Assembly (NCBI GenBank): GCA_903891095.1
Contig: CAITDI010000093.1
Location: 1-45,880, forward strand
From: an uncultured bacterium
GTDB lineage: Bacteria; Planctomycetota; Phycisphaerae; Phycisphaerales; SM1A02
Direction: 5' to 3'
Length of the DNA stretch: 45,880 nt
Part shown: positions 18,591 through 26,396 of the stretch, in pieces
Layout: the number at the start of each line of letters is the position of its first letter
Position numbering within the stretch: the stretch's first letter is position 1
Program-made: the position numbers and the translations under genes
The notes under the pieces: generated by a model
The model's input: only the letters and a program-made list of their open reading frames with translations
Database searches by the model: none
What the model was told of the DNA's origin: nothing

Positions 18591-19628
18591 TCACTCGTAC
18601 ACGTTCGCGAGCGGGCCGGTGACGGCCTCGCCCGTCGGCTTCGTGAACTGCGTGCCGGTGCGGCGCGCGTTCCAATTGCTCGCGACCTTGGCGTAGATCG
18701 CGTCGGGGAGCTTGACGTAGCCGACCTCGCTCACGAGCTTCGGCGCGTTCTTGAGGTAGTACTCGATGAACGCAGCGACCTCGGGCTTGGCCGCGCTCTT
18801 CTTGTTCACGTAGATGAAGAGCGGGCGGCTGAACGGCGCGTAGCTGCCGTCCTCGATGGTCTTGGTCGAGACTGCGACGGGACCCTTGCCTCCGTCGATG
18901 GTGAGGGCCTTGAGCTTGTCCTTGTTCTCGAAGTAGTACGCGCAGCCGAAGAAGCCGATCGCGCCCTCGTCGCCCTCGACGCCGCGAACGAGGACGTTGT
19001 CGTCCTCAGACACGCTCATGTCGCTGCGGATCGCGCCGTCCTTGCCGACGGTGACTTCCTTGAAGTAGTCGAAGGTGCCCGAGTCGGTGCCCGGCGAGTA
19101 GACCTTGATCGCCTTGTCCGGCCACGAAGGATTGACGTCCTTCCAGGTCTTGGCGGTGCCCGAGGCGGAGTAGATCTTCTTGATCTCAGCCACGGTGAGC
19201 GAGCTGCACCAGGTGTTCTTCGGGTTCACGACGATGGTGAGGCCGTCGAACGCGATCGGGAGCTCGACGTAGTCGATGCCCGCCTTGGCGGCGACGTCGG
19301 ACTCGGCCTTCTTGATCGGACGCGAGGCGTCGGAGATGTCGGTCTCGCCCGCGCAGAAGCGCTTGAAGCCACCGCCGGTGCCGGAGACGCCGACGGTCAC
19401 GCGGACCTTGCCGGCGACCTTGTTGAACTCCTCAGAGACGGCTTCGGTGATCGGGTAGACGGTCGAGGAGCCGTCGATCTTGATGGCGCCCTTGAGGGTC
19501 TTCAGATCGAGGGTCTTCAGATCGGGGGTCTTGAGGTCGGGAGTCTTGGTGTCCTGCGGGGCCGCGGCGATGAGCGCCGTGGCGGTTGCGATGAGGCCGA
19601 GAGAGGCGATCTTGAGCATGGTGTTCAT
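18591..19628 (-). CDS. pstS: Phosphate-binding protein PstS
   Basis: 345 residues. The secretion signal is [23 protein letters not shown], without a lipobox, so a soluble periplasmic form is likely. The family core begins [16 protein letters not shown] and continues [26 protein letters not shown] and [12 protein letters not shown]; the Ser/Thr/Gly residues here bind phosphate. Just after the signal, a 15-base unit is repeated about four times (19497-19556), giving [23 protein letters not shown] sits eight bases before the ATG. A Pho-box-like sequence lies 72 bases upstream. Confidence 0.96.
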   Translation of the reverse strand: MNTMLKIASLGLIATATALIAAAPQDTKTPDLKTPDLKTLDLKTLKGAIKIDGSSTVYPITEAVSEEFNKVAGKVRVTVGVSGTGGGFKRFCAGETDISDASRPIKKAESDVAAKAGIDYVELPIAFDGLTIVVNPKNTWCSSLTVAEIKKIYSASGTAKTWKDVNPSWPDKAIKVYSPGTDSGTFDYFKEVTVGKDGAIRSDMSVSEDDNVLVRGVEGDEGAIGFFGCAYYFENKDKLKALTIDGGKGPVAVSTKTIEDGSYAPFSRPLFIYVNKKSAAKPEVAAFIEYYLKNAPKLVSEVGYVKLPDAIYAKVASNWNARRTGTQFTKPTGEAVTGPLANVYE

Positions 19629-19700
19629 GGGTTTCCTTCGCGGGATGCTGTGGATGTCCGGAGAGTCTGGCTCGGAGGAACTTGTCGGACTTCGCAATAC

Positions 19701-19718
19701 GTGAACGATTTCTGAATG
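19701..19718 (-). promoter_or_regulatory. Pho-box-like PhoB operator upstream of pstS
   Basis: The minus-strand sequence CATTCAGAAATCGTTCAC matches 13 of 18 positions of the E. coli Pho box (CTGTCATAAATCTGTCAC), including both TCA cores at 11-base spacing and the AAATC linker. It lies between phoR and pstS, 72 bases before the pstS ATG. The adjacent phoB gene encodes the expected binder. Confidence 0.6.
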
Positions 19719-19798
19719 CGGGGAGGGTCGCCCGATCGCGCCAAGATCGTGTAAAGGAAGTGTTCAATCGACGGGAAATCGCGGCGTGGGCGCGGGTT

Positions 19799-21133
19799 TC
19801 AGCGTTCGGTCGTGCGCGGCAGCAACAGGCTGAACCGACAGCCTTCGCCCAGCTGGCTCGTGACCTCGACCCGCCCGCCGTGGATCACGGCGATGTGCTT
19901 GACGATCGCAAGCCCGAGTCCCGTGCCGCCTTGCGTTCGGGCGCGCGCCTTGTCGACTCGGTAGAAGCGCTCGAAGATGCGCGGCAGGTGCTTGGCCGCG
20001 ATGCCGGGCCCGGTGTCCACGACCGAGATGCGGATCAGCTCGCCTTCCTCGGCCAGCTCGATGCCGACGGCGCTGCCCTCGCCTCCGTAGCGGATGGCGT
20101 TGGATACGAGGTTGGCGAGCGCCTGCTCGACCAGCGAGCGGTTGGCAAGCAGGACGAGCCGCGGCGCTGGCTTGGTGCTGATGCGGATCGACTTGGCGCT
20201 TGCCGCCGACTCGAGGTCCTCGATCACCTGGCGCACGACCTCGTCGGCTGCGACGGGCGCGCGCTCGAGCGAGTGCCTCGCCTCGGGTTCCTCGAGGAAT
20301 GCGAGCGTCAGGATGTCCTCGACGATTCCCGAGAGCCGAACGGTATTGCGGTGCACGATCTCGAGGAACTTCCGAAGCCGCTCGGGGTCGTCGATGCCGA
20401 CCTGCAGCAGCGTCTCGACGTAGCCCTTGATGTTCGTGATCGGCGTGCGCAGCTCATGCGAGACGTTGGCCGCGAACTCGCTGCGCATCGACTCGAGCCG
20501 GCGCATGCGCGTGACGTCGACGAGGCTCACGACGAGGCCTGGCGGCTGCGCATCGTTGTGGAGCGGTTCGCAGGAAACCTGCACCTCCAGCGGGGCGTCG
20601 AGCTCGAGGTGCAGTTCGCACTCGATGCGGCCGCCGTCGTTGAGCGCGCTCGCCACGGTGCGGTTGAGGCCGGGCTGGCGCACGACTTCCTGCAGCAGCC
20701 GGCCGCGCGCGGTGCGCTCGTCGAAGCCGAGCAGGCGTTCTGCGGCGGGATTTGCCGAGACAACGCGCTGCATGTGGTCGAGCGCGATCACCGCGATCGG
20801 CGTCGCGCGAACCACGCGCTCGATCTCGAGAAGCCGATCCGCAAGACGCGTCTGCCGCTGCCGCTCGAGCCGAACTCGGCGGAGCGCGCTGCTCGCGGTG
20901 GCCTCGAGCATCGGATAGTTGCCGTCGTCGCGCGGATCGAAGTCCTCGCGGGCGAGCTCCTGCTCGAGCGCGCGCTTGCTGCGGCGATTGATGCGCGCGG
21001 AGACCGCCCAGCCGGTCGCAAGCACGGCGGCAATCGTCCATCCAGCGATGGCAAGACCGTCGCCCGATGATTCGAGCAGCACGTTGGATGCGGTCCCGAA
21101 TGTGGAACCAAATGCGGACAAGTGGCCGAGCAT
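19799..21133 (-). CDS. phoR: Phosphate-sensing histidine kinase PhoR
   Basis: 444 residues. One or two short hydrophobic segments near residues 26-45, then a PAS domain (about 106-210), the HisKA box FAANVSHELRTPITNIKGYVETL with His226, and a HATPase domain with N (LVSNAIRYG), G1 (VDTGPGIA), F (IFERFYRVDKAR) and G2 (GGTGLGLAI) boxes. There is no large sensor domain outside the membrane, as usual for PhoR, which listens through PhoU and Pst. TACACT lies six bases before the ATG in the 39-base gap after phoB, so phoR may have a second, leaderless start. Confidence 0.93.
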   Translation of the reverse strand: MLGHLSAFGSTFGTASNVLLESSGDGLAIAGWTIAAVLATGWAVSARINRRSKRALEQELAREDFDPRDDGNYPMLEATASSALRRVRLERQRQTRLADRLLEIERVVRATPIAVIALDHMQRVVSANPAAERLLGFDERTARGRLLQEVVRQPGLNRTVASALNDGGRIECELHLELDAPLEVQVSCEPLHNDAQPPGLVVSLVDVTRMRRLESMRSEFAANVSHELRTPITNIKGYVETLLQVGIDDPERLRKFLEIVHRNTVRLSGIVEDILTLAFLEEPEARHSLERAPVAADEVVRQVIEDLESAASAKSIRISTKPAPRLVLLANRSLVEQALANLVSNAIRYGGEGSAVGIELAEEGELIRISVVDTGPGIAAKHLPRIFERFYRVDKARARTQGGTGLGLAIVKHIAVIHGGRVEVTSQLGEGCRFSLLLPRTTER

Positions 21134-21139
21134 CGTTCG

Positions 21140-21145
21140 AGTGTA
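21140..21145 (-). promoter_or_regulatory. Predicted -10 hexamer TACACT for a leaderless mRNA (phoR)
   Basis: On the minus strand TACACT is followed by CGAACG and the ATG at 21133, exactly six bases, with no Shine-Dalgarno. It lies in the short phoB-phoR gap. Confidence 0.5.
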
Positions 21146-21172
21146 ACCGTCAGTGCGCGGCGATCGCGAGGG

Positions 21173-21895
21173 TCACGCGTCGTCCATGCCGCTGTCGGCA
21201 AACCGATAGCCGACGCCTCGGACGGTCTCGACGCACTCGGAGAGCTCGCCGATCTTGCGGCGCAGGGCGGTGATGTGCACGTCGACCGTGCGGCTCGAGA
21301 GAACCGTGCTCTTGCCGTGCACGGCGCTGATGATCTGGTCGCGTGTGCGCACGAATCCCGGGCGGCTCGCGAGGTAGTGCAGGATGCCGAACTCGGTCAG
21401 CGTGAGGTCGGTCTTCTTGCCCTCGCAGAGGACCTCGTGGCGGTCGATGTCGATGATCAGGCGGCCGTCCACCATGATCATGCGCTCGCCGGAGGCAGGC
21501 GCATCCTCGATCACGCCTGCACGACGGAGGACGTTGCGAAGGCGCGCCATGAGGACGCGCGGGCTGAACGGCTTGGTCACATAGTCGTCCGCGCCGAGCT
21601 CGATGCCGGCGACGACGTCGGATTCCTCGCCCTTGGCGGTGACCATGACGATCGGGATCGAGCGCGTGTCGTCCGACTGCTTGAGCTTGCGGCAGATCTC
21701 GAGGCCGTCGAGGTCGGGCAGCATCAGGTCGAGGACGATGACGTCGGGCTTCTCGCGGCGGATGAGGTCCATCGCCAGGCGACCGCTGTGGACCTTGCGG
21801 GGACGCATGCCTGCGCGCTCGGCGTGGAACTCGATGAGCTCCGCGATCTCAGGCTCGTCTTCGATGATGAGAACCTGTGCCTTGGCGTTCGACAT
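21173..21895 (-). CDS. phoB: Response regulator PhoB (OmpR family)
   Basis: 240 residues. Receiver domain with acidic pocket IEDE (12-14), phospho-acceptor Asp56 in VIVLDLMLP, Thr in VMVTAKG and Lys in YVTKPF. The C-terminal winged-helix domain has LTLTEFGILHYLASRPG and SRTVDVHITALRRKIG. It activates pstS and related genes on phosphate starvation. It is the first gene of the phosphate series and has TTGACA and TACCTT upstream. Confidence 0.94.
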   Translation of the reverse strand: MSNAKAQVLIIEDEPEIAELIEFHAERAGMRPRKVHSGRLAMDLIRREKPDVIVLDLMLPDLDGLEICRKLKQSDDTRSIPIVMVTAKGEESDVVAGIELGADDYVTKPFSPRVLMARLRNVLRRAGVIEDAPASGERMIMVDGRLIIDIDRHEVLCEGKKTDLTLTEFGILHYLASRPGFVRTRDQIISAVHGKSTVLSSRTVDVHITALRRKIGELSECVETVRGVGYRFADSGMDDA

Positions 21896-21902
21896 GGGAA
21901 GT

Positions 21903-21933
21903 AAGGTAGGGCGAGTCGTCCCTCCGCTGTCAA
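21903..21933 (-). promoter_or_regulatory. Predicted phoB promoter with near-leaderless start
   Basis: On the minus strand a perfect -35 TTGACA (21928-21933), 19 bases, and TACCTT (21903-21908), followed by seven bases and the phoB ATG. The spacing is two bases longer than ideal. No Shine-Dalgarno is seen. Confidence 0.5.
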
Positions 21934-21952
21934 GAAACGGTGAAGAGTGGGT

Positions 21953-23116
21953 TCAGTCCTGCGCGTTTCCCGCGGAAAAACCAGCGTTGATCACCGCCGA
22001 CTCGGGAATCAGCGATTCCGCGCCAGTTACTTGCCGCAGCGAGTAGCGCACCCCGTCGTCGGCGAGCGCGCCGAGGATCGCCATCTCCGCCGCCTCGCGC
22101 ATGCCCACGGGAACCCCGTTCGATTCGTCGGTGGTGCGAACGGCTGCGCCAGTGCGCCGCGCGATCGCCGCCTGGAGCGCGCGGTTCCGCGCGGATCCGC
22201 CGGCGATCAGGATGTCGGTCGTCGGCTCGGAAAGCTCGGCGCGGAGCGTGCGCGCCGTCGCGTCGGCGATCGCCTCGACGATCGTGCGGCAGGCGTCGTC
22301 GGGCGGCAGCGCCGCCGTGAGCTCGACAAGGCGAGCGGCCTCGTCACCCGTCCCGAGCGAGCGCCGCGCTGTGCCAGCCGTCTGCGTGGGCGCGATCGCG
22401 AGCGAGATGCGCTCTGCGATCGCTTCGCTGGACGTCCCGCGCGAGGCGGCCGCGCCGTCGGCGTCGTACGCGCTGCCAAGCCGCGCGCGCGCGACGTGAT
22501 CGAGCAGGTGATTGCATGCACAGAGGTCGAAGCCGCGGATCGCCTCGACGCCCTGTGCGCGCATCGGCACGAACGTGACGTTGATGAAGCCGCCGAGGTT
22601 CATGACGACCTTCGCGCTGCGGTCGTCGGCGAACATCACGAAGTCCGCGATCGGCGTGATCGGCGCGCCTTGTCCGCCGCTCACCACGTTCGCGCTGCGG
22701 AGGTCGTAGCGCACGCGGCAGCGGAGTTGCGCCGCGACGGGCCACGGATCAAGCAGCTGCCAGGTGAGCGGGGGAGCGTGGAAGACCGTCTGCCCGTGCA
22801 GGACCGCGAGGTCGGGTTGCACGCCGGCGCCTGAGCAGAGTTCGTCGAGCGTGCGCGCGTGCGCCTCGCCAAACGCGCGCGCGATCCGCGCGAAGTCGCG
22901 CGCCGGCATCGGCTCCTGCGCTGCGATCCTGCGGAGGTCGTCGGCGACCGCGCCGAGCGGCCGCGAGAGCGTGGCCTCGATCGAGGCCTGCATGGCCAGC
23001 CCGTGCCCGCGAACAGCCACGAGCGCCGCGTCGATGTCGCCGTCGATGCTCGTGCCCGTCATCGTTCCGACGACGAAGCGCGGGGCGTCATGCGAGAGTC
23101 TCGTCGACCTTGCCAT
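21953..23116 (-). CDS. anmK: Anhydro-N-acetylmuramic acid kinase
   Basis: 387 residues from [10 protein letters not shown], matching the family length. It phosphorylates and opens 1,6-anhydroMurNAc during peptidoglycan recycling. The ATP-binding start [17 protein letters not shown] corresponds to the usual GLMSGTSLDG. Further marks are [22 protein letters not shown], the NLGGFINVT strand, [11 protein letters not shown] and [14 protein letters not shown]. The gene is divergent from the UDP-glucuronate decarboxylase gene. Confidence 0.93.
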   Translation of the reverse strand: MARSTRLSHDAPRFVVGTMTGTSIDGDIDAALVAVRGHGLAMQASIEATLSRPLGAVADDLRRIAAQEPMPARDFARIARAFGEAHARTLDELCSGAGVQPDLAVLHGQTVFHAPPLTWQLLDPWPVAAQLRCRVRYDLRSANVVSGGQGAPITPIADFVMFADDRSAKVVMNLGGFINVTFVPMRAQGVEAIRGFDLCACNHLLDHVARARLGSAYDADGAAASRGTSSEAIAERISLAIAPTQTAGTARRSLGTGDEAARLVELTAALPPDDACRTIVEAIADATARTLRAELSEPTTDILIAGGSARNRALQAAIARRTGAAVRTTDESNGVPVGMREAAEMAILGALADDGVRYSLRQVTGAESLIPESAVINAGFSAGNAQD

Positions 23117-23174
23117 CTCGGCATACTCGCCGTGCAGCGGCGACTCCGCAACCGCATTTCGACGGCGTTTCTCG

Positions 23175-23180
23175 TACCAT
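23175..23180 (+). promoter_or_regulatory. Predicted -10 hexamer TACCAT (UDP-glucuronate decarboxylase)
   Basis: TACCAT is followed by nine bases (CCCCGCCCC) and the ATG at 23190; there is no purine-rich ribosome-binding site at all in this C-rich leader. Confidence 0.5.
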
Positions 23181-23189
23181 CCCCGCCCC

Positions 23190-24161
23190 ATGGTCAAGCG
23201 CATCCTCGTCACCGGCGGCGCCGGGTTCCTCGGCTCTCACCTCTGCGATCGCCTCGTGGCGATGGGGCACGACGTGATCTGCCTCGACAACCTCTTCACG
23301 AGCCAGAAGTCGAACATCGAGCACCTGCTCGACTGCAAGAACTTCGAGTTCATCCGCCACGACGTGACCGAGCCGATCATGCTCGAGGTCGATGAGATCT
23401 TCAATCTCGCGTGCCCTGCGGCGCCGGGGCACTACCAGTTCAACCCGATCAAGACCATGAAGACGAGCGTGCTCGGCGCGATCAACATGCTCGGCCTGGC
23501 CAAGCGCGTGCGTGCGAAGATCTTCCATGCGTCGACCAGCGAGGTCTACGGCGATCCCGAGGTGCATCCGCAGCCCGAGAGCTATCGCGGCAGCGTGAAC
23601 CCGATCGGGCCGCGCGCGTGCTACGACGAGGGCAAGCGCGCCGCCGAGACGCTGTTCTTCGACTACCACCGTCAGAACAAGGTCAACATCCGCGTCGTGC
23701 GCATCTTCAACACCTACGGTCCGCGCATGCACCCGTACGACGGCCGCGTGGTGAGCAACTTCATCCGCCAGGCCATCGCGGGCGAGCCGATCACGATCTA
23801 CGGTGAGGGCACGCAGACGCGCTCGTTCTGCTACGTCGACGACCTGCTGAACGGCTTCCTCGCGCTGATGAACGCGCCCGACGACCTGCCGGGACCGGTC
23901 AACATCGGCAACCCGACCGAGTTCACGATCCGCGAGCTGGCGGAGATGACGGTCGAGCTTTCGGGCAGCAAGTCGCAGATCATCAAGGCCAGGCCGCTGC
24001 CGGCGGATGATCCGCTGCAGCGCAAGCCCGACATCACGCTCGCCAGCACCCGCCTGGGCTGGGAGCCGAAGGTCCCGCTGCGGGAAGGTCTTGCGCGCAC
24101 GATCGCGTACTTCAAGTCGATCGACATGGACCAGTTCCGGGCGCCGACGCCGAACTACTGA
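23190..24161 (+). CDS. uxs: UDP-glucuronate decarboxylase (UDP-xylose synthase)
   Basis: 323 residues, short-chain dehydrogenase fold. It converts UDP-glucuronate to UDP-xylose for surface polysaccharides. NAD-binding motif [10 protein letters not shown] at residues 8-17, then [22 protein letters not shown] typical of [19 protein letters not shown], and the catalytic Tyr145-Lys149 pair in [10 protein letters not shown]. The region [19 protein letters not shown] and [16 protein letters not shown] also fits UXS rather than other epimerases. The next 342 bases hold the recA control region and no gene. Confidence 0.95.
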   Translation: MVKRILVTGGAGFLGSHLCDRLVAMGHDVICLDNLFTSQKSNIEHLLDCKNFEFIRHDVTEPIMLEVDEIFNLACPAAPGHYQFNPIKTMKTSVLGAINMLGLAKRVRAKIFHASTSEVYGDPEVHPQPESYRGSVNPIGPRACYDEGKRAAETLFFDYHRQNKVNIRVVRIFNTYGPRMHPYDGRVVSNFIRQAIAGEPITIYGEGTQTRSFCYVDDLLNGFLALMNAPDDLPGPVNIGNPTEFTIRELAEMTVELSGSKSQIIKARPLPADDPLQRKPDITLASTRLGWEPKVPLREGLARTIAYFKSIDMDQFRAPTPNY

Positions 24162-24267
24162 GTTGAACCGCAGCTGCTTGGAGAGCTCCGACTTTGCCGC
24201 GGAGGAGGCTGTGCTGCGCCTCGGGTTCGTGGAGCGACGGTGCCTCGCCAAACCGCGCGGAGAAATT

Positions 24268-24357
24268 TGTTCGGAAAAAAGTAGGGTGATGCCCACAGCT
24301 CGAACCGATGTGGTACTGTCCGAACATACACCGAACAGAAGAGCGGATTCTGTTCGG
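24268..24357 (+). promoter_or_regulatory. recA control region with SOS-box-like GAAC-N7-GAAC
   Basis: The heptamer CCGAACA occurs four times: inverted at 24268-24274, direct at 24320-24326 and 24331-24337, inverted at 24351-24357. The two direct copies give GAAC-N7-GAAC, the geometry of the alphaproteobacterial LexA box (GTTC-N7-GTTC). The last two copies form a 10-base perfect inverted repeat (CCGAACAGAA / TTCTGTTCGG, seven-base spacer, 24331-24357). I could not place a confident -35/-10 pair. The recA ATG is 147 bases downstream. Confidence 0.6.
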
Positions 24358-24503
24358 GTGTCAGGCAGTCGATCCGCTGGTCAGGTTCAACTCGGGCGCG
24401 AATGAGAAACCGAGTGGGAAAGCCACGAGCAGGCGCAGAAAGCGCGTGATTTCGGGACCCATGGAAAGATCGCGCCCCCAACAGGCTCTAGAAGGGGATA
24501 CAG

Positions 24504-25805
24504 ATGGTTGCAGCGACTCAGAACGGAAAGAACAGCACGCCCGCCAGCCCGGCAAGCGCCGCGACAAGCGCCGCGATAAGCAACGCGAACGCCGGCCCCC
24601 GGCCCGCCACAGGAACCAGTCCCATGCCGACTCCCTCCAGCAACACGACCCGTCCCGCTTCCGCCGCCATCAGCATCGAGGACAAGCCGCGCGTGAGCGC
24701 AGCGCCCGTGCTTTCGAAGGCCGACGCCGCCAAGGCTGCGCACAAGGTTGATGAAGAGCGCAAGGGCAAGCTTGCCGCCATCGAGCGCGCCATGGGCGCG
24801 ATCGAGAAGGCGTACGGCAAGGGCTCGATCATGAAGCTCGACGGCGATTCGCTCGCGCCGATCCCGTCGATCCCGACCGGAGCGCTGAGCCTCGACCTCG
24901 CGCTCGGTGGCCGCGGTCTGCCGCGCGGCCGCATCATCGAGATCTTCGGCCCTGAGTCCTCGGGTAAGACCACCCTCGCGCTCACCGTCGTCGCCAATAC
25001 CCAGAAGACGGGCGGCGTCGCCGCCTTCATCGACGCCGAGCACGCGCTCGATCCCTCGTGGGCCAAGCGCATCGGCGTCAACCTCGATGAGCTGCTCGTG
25101 TCGCAGCCCGACACCGGCGAGCAGGCGCTCGAGATCTGCGAGATGCTCGTGCGCTCGAACGCCGTCGACATCATCGTCATCGACTCGGTCGCGGCCCTCA
25201 TCCCGAAGGCCGAAATCGAGGGCGAAATGGGCGATTCCGTCGTCGGTCTCCAGGCCCGCCTCATGTCGCAGGCCATGCGCAAGCTCACCGGCGCCATCGC
25301 CAAGAGCGAGTGCATCGTGATCTTCATCAACCAGCTCCGCGAGAAGATCGGCGTCATGTTCGGTTCGCCCGAGACGACCACCGGCGGCAAGGCGCTCAAG
25401 TTCTACGCGTCGGTCCGCATCGACATCCGCCGCATCGGCGCGATCAAGGACGGCGAGCGCAACATCGGCAACCGCGTCCGCGCGAAGGTCGTCAAGAACA
25501 AGGTCGCGCCGCCGTTCCGCGAAGCCGAGTTCGACATCATGTTCAACGAAGGCATCTCGACCACGGGTGACCTGGTCGACCTCGCCGTCGAGGAGAACAT
25601 CATCGAGAAGGCTGGCTCGTGGTTCGCCTACAAGACCACGCGCATCGGCCAGGGCCGCGAGAACGCGAAGGCGTTCGTCAAGGAGAACCCGGCGATGTTC
25701 GCGGAGATCCGCCAGCGCGTGATCGAGAAGCGCATGGCCGCCAACGAGGGCACTGCCAAGAAGGGCCCCGCGCCGAAGGACGACGACGGCGACGAAGACG
25801 AGTGA
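24504..25805 (+). CDS. recA: Recombinase RecA with long N-terminal extension
   Basis: 433 residues, about 80 longer than usual at the N-terminus. Residues 1-80 are low-complexity Ala/Ser/Thr/Pro; normal RecA sequence begins near [24 protein letters not shown]. Walker A GPESSGKT is at 149-156, and [30 protein letters not shown] and [13 protein letters not shown] follow. The C-terminus is acidic (DDDGDEDE), as normal. GAAGGGGA lies at the right distance from ATG 24504, so the extension appears genuinely translated; Met41 is the next possible start. The upstream region has SOS-like repeats, and a terminator lies 163 bases after the stop. Confidence 0.96.
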   Translation: MVAATQNGKNSTPASPASAATSAAISNANAGPRPATGTSPMPTPSSNTTRPASAAISIEDKPRVSAAPVLSKADAAKAAHKVDEERKGKLAAIERAMGAIEKAYGKGSIMKLDGDSLAPIPSIPTGALSLDLALGGRGLPRGRIIEIFGPESSGKTTLALTVVANTQKTGGVAAFIDAEHALDPSWAKRIGVNLDELLVSQPDTGEQALEICEMLVRSNAVDIIVIDSVAALIPKAEIEGEMGDSVVGLQARLMSQAMRKLTGAIAKSECIVIFINQLREKIGVMFGSPETTTGGKALKFYASVRIDIRRIGAIKDGERNIGNRVRAKVVKNKVAPPFREAEFDIMFNEGISTTGDLVDLAVEENIIEKAGSWFAYKTTRIGQGRENAKAFVKENPAMFAEIRQRVIEKRMAANEGTAKKGPAPKDDDGDEDE

Positions 25806-25968
25806 ATTCGGAACAGCGCCGCAAGGCGGTTGATCCTGGGTAACGCCGTGTCGGAGCGGCGCCGGTGATCGCACGCCTTAGGCGCAAAGGCGAAGTCGTT
25901 CCGCTTGGTTCTCCAGACCGGCAGCACGACAGGTCCCGCATGGCGGGAAACGATCCATTCGCGTAGCG

Positions 25969-26010
25969 CAGGCAGAGCGGCGAGGCTCCTCACGCTCTGC
26001 CTGTGTTTTT
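25969..26010 (+). terminator. Intrinsic terminator downstream of recA
   Basis: An 11-base perfect stem CAGGCAGAGCG / CGCTCTGCCTG with a 13-base loop is followed by TGTTTTT. The 163 bases between the recA stop and this hairpin hold no recX-like or other gene that I can see. Confidence 0.85.
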
Positions 26011-26028
26011 GCGTTGTTCGCGTGATGC

Positions 26029-26057
26029 TTGAAGCCAAGGCTTCGCCGCCGTACACT
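26029..26057 (+). promoter_or_regulatory. Promoter of tRNA-Leu
   Basis: TTGAAG (26029-26034), 17-base spacer, TACACT (26052-26057). The mature tRNA begins 12 bases further on. Confidence 0.6.
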
Positions 26058-26068
26058 CCGCCTCCCAC

Positions 26069-26149
26069 GCGGTCGTGGCGAAATGGCAGACGCGCTAGTT
26101 TCAGGTACTAGTGGGGCAACCCGTGGAGGTTCAAGTCCTCTCGACCGCA
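26069..26149 (+). tRNA. tRNA-Leu (anticodon CAG)
   Basis: Acceptor arms GCGGTCG (26069-26075) and CGACCGC (26142-26148) with discriminator A; CCA is not encoded. The anticodon stem CTAGT/ACTAG encloses the loop TTCAGGT, with CAG at 26102-26104 reading CUG. A long variable arm (TGGGGCAACCCGT) marks a class II tRNA, and the T-arm is GGAGG-TTCAAGT-CCTCT. A terminator follows immediately. The 3' end is duplicated 179 bases downstream. Confidence 0.95.
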
Positions 26150-26155
26150 TTAGAG

Positions 26156-26189
26156 ACAGGCCCAGCGAAAGCTGGGCCTGTGTCGTTTT
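26156..26189 (+). terminator. Intrinsic terminator of tRNA-Leu
   Basis: Perfect 11-base stem ACAGGCCCAGC / GCTGGGCCTGT with a GAAA tetraloop, followed by GTCGTTTT. It is repeated almost exactly at 26335-26368. Confidence 0.85.
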
Positions 26190-26305
26190 GCGTAGTTGAG
26201 GACTTGAACACGTTCATCGTGGACCAGGCTGAAGCGGATTCAGTCCGCTCAGCCGTGCGAAAGCGCTGAGGCGGCGGTAGCCGCCTTGGCGCGCTCAAAG
26301 AACGT

Positions 26306-26374
26306 AGGTTCAAGTCCTCTCGGCCGCATGAGAGACAGGCCCAGCGAAAGCTGGGCCTGTGTCGTTTTGCGTAG
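26306..26374 (+). repeat. Duplicated tRNA-Leu 3' end plus terminator (tRNA remnant)
   Basis: Sixty-nine bases repeat 26127-26195 at an offset of 179 with two visible substitutions. The copy holds the T-loop strand, the 3' acceptor strand (now CGGCCGC) and the full terminator hairpin, but no recognisable 5' half. The 110 bases between the copies contain GAGGACTTGAAC (26198-26209), the reverse complement of the T-arm core, plus other small hairpins. It could be a decayed second tRNA gene or an attachment-site scar. Confidence 0.8.
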
Positions 26375-26396
26375 GTACTGGCCGGCCGAACGCCGC

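Noticed and set aside
18459-19715. Plus-strand open frame opposite pstS
   Set aside because: Val/Leu/Asp/Arg-rich antisense translation without recognisable domains.
24162-24503. Structured RNA (SRP, 6S or riboswitch) between uxs and recA
   Set aside because: No conserved core of these RNAs could be recognised; the visible structure is explained better by operator-like CCGAACA repeats.
26300-26328. Second functional tRNA-Leu gene
   Set aside because: Only the T-loop strand and 3' acceptor strand are present; no matching 5' acceptor GCGGCCG, D-arm or anticodon arm can be found.
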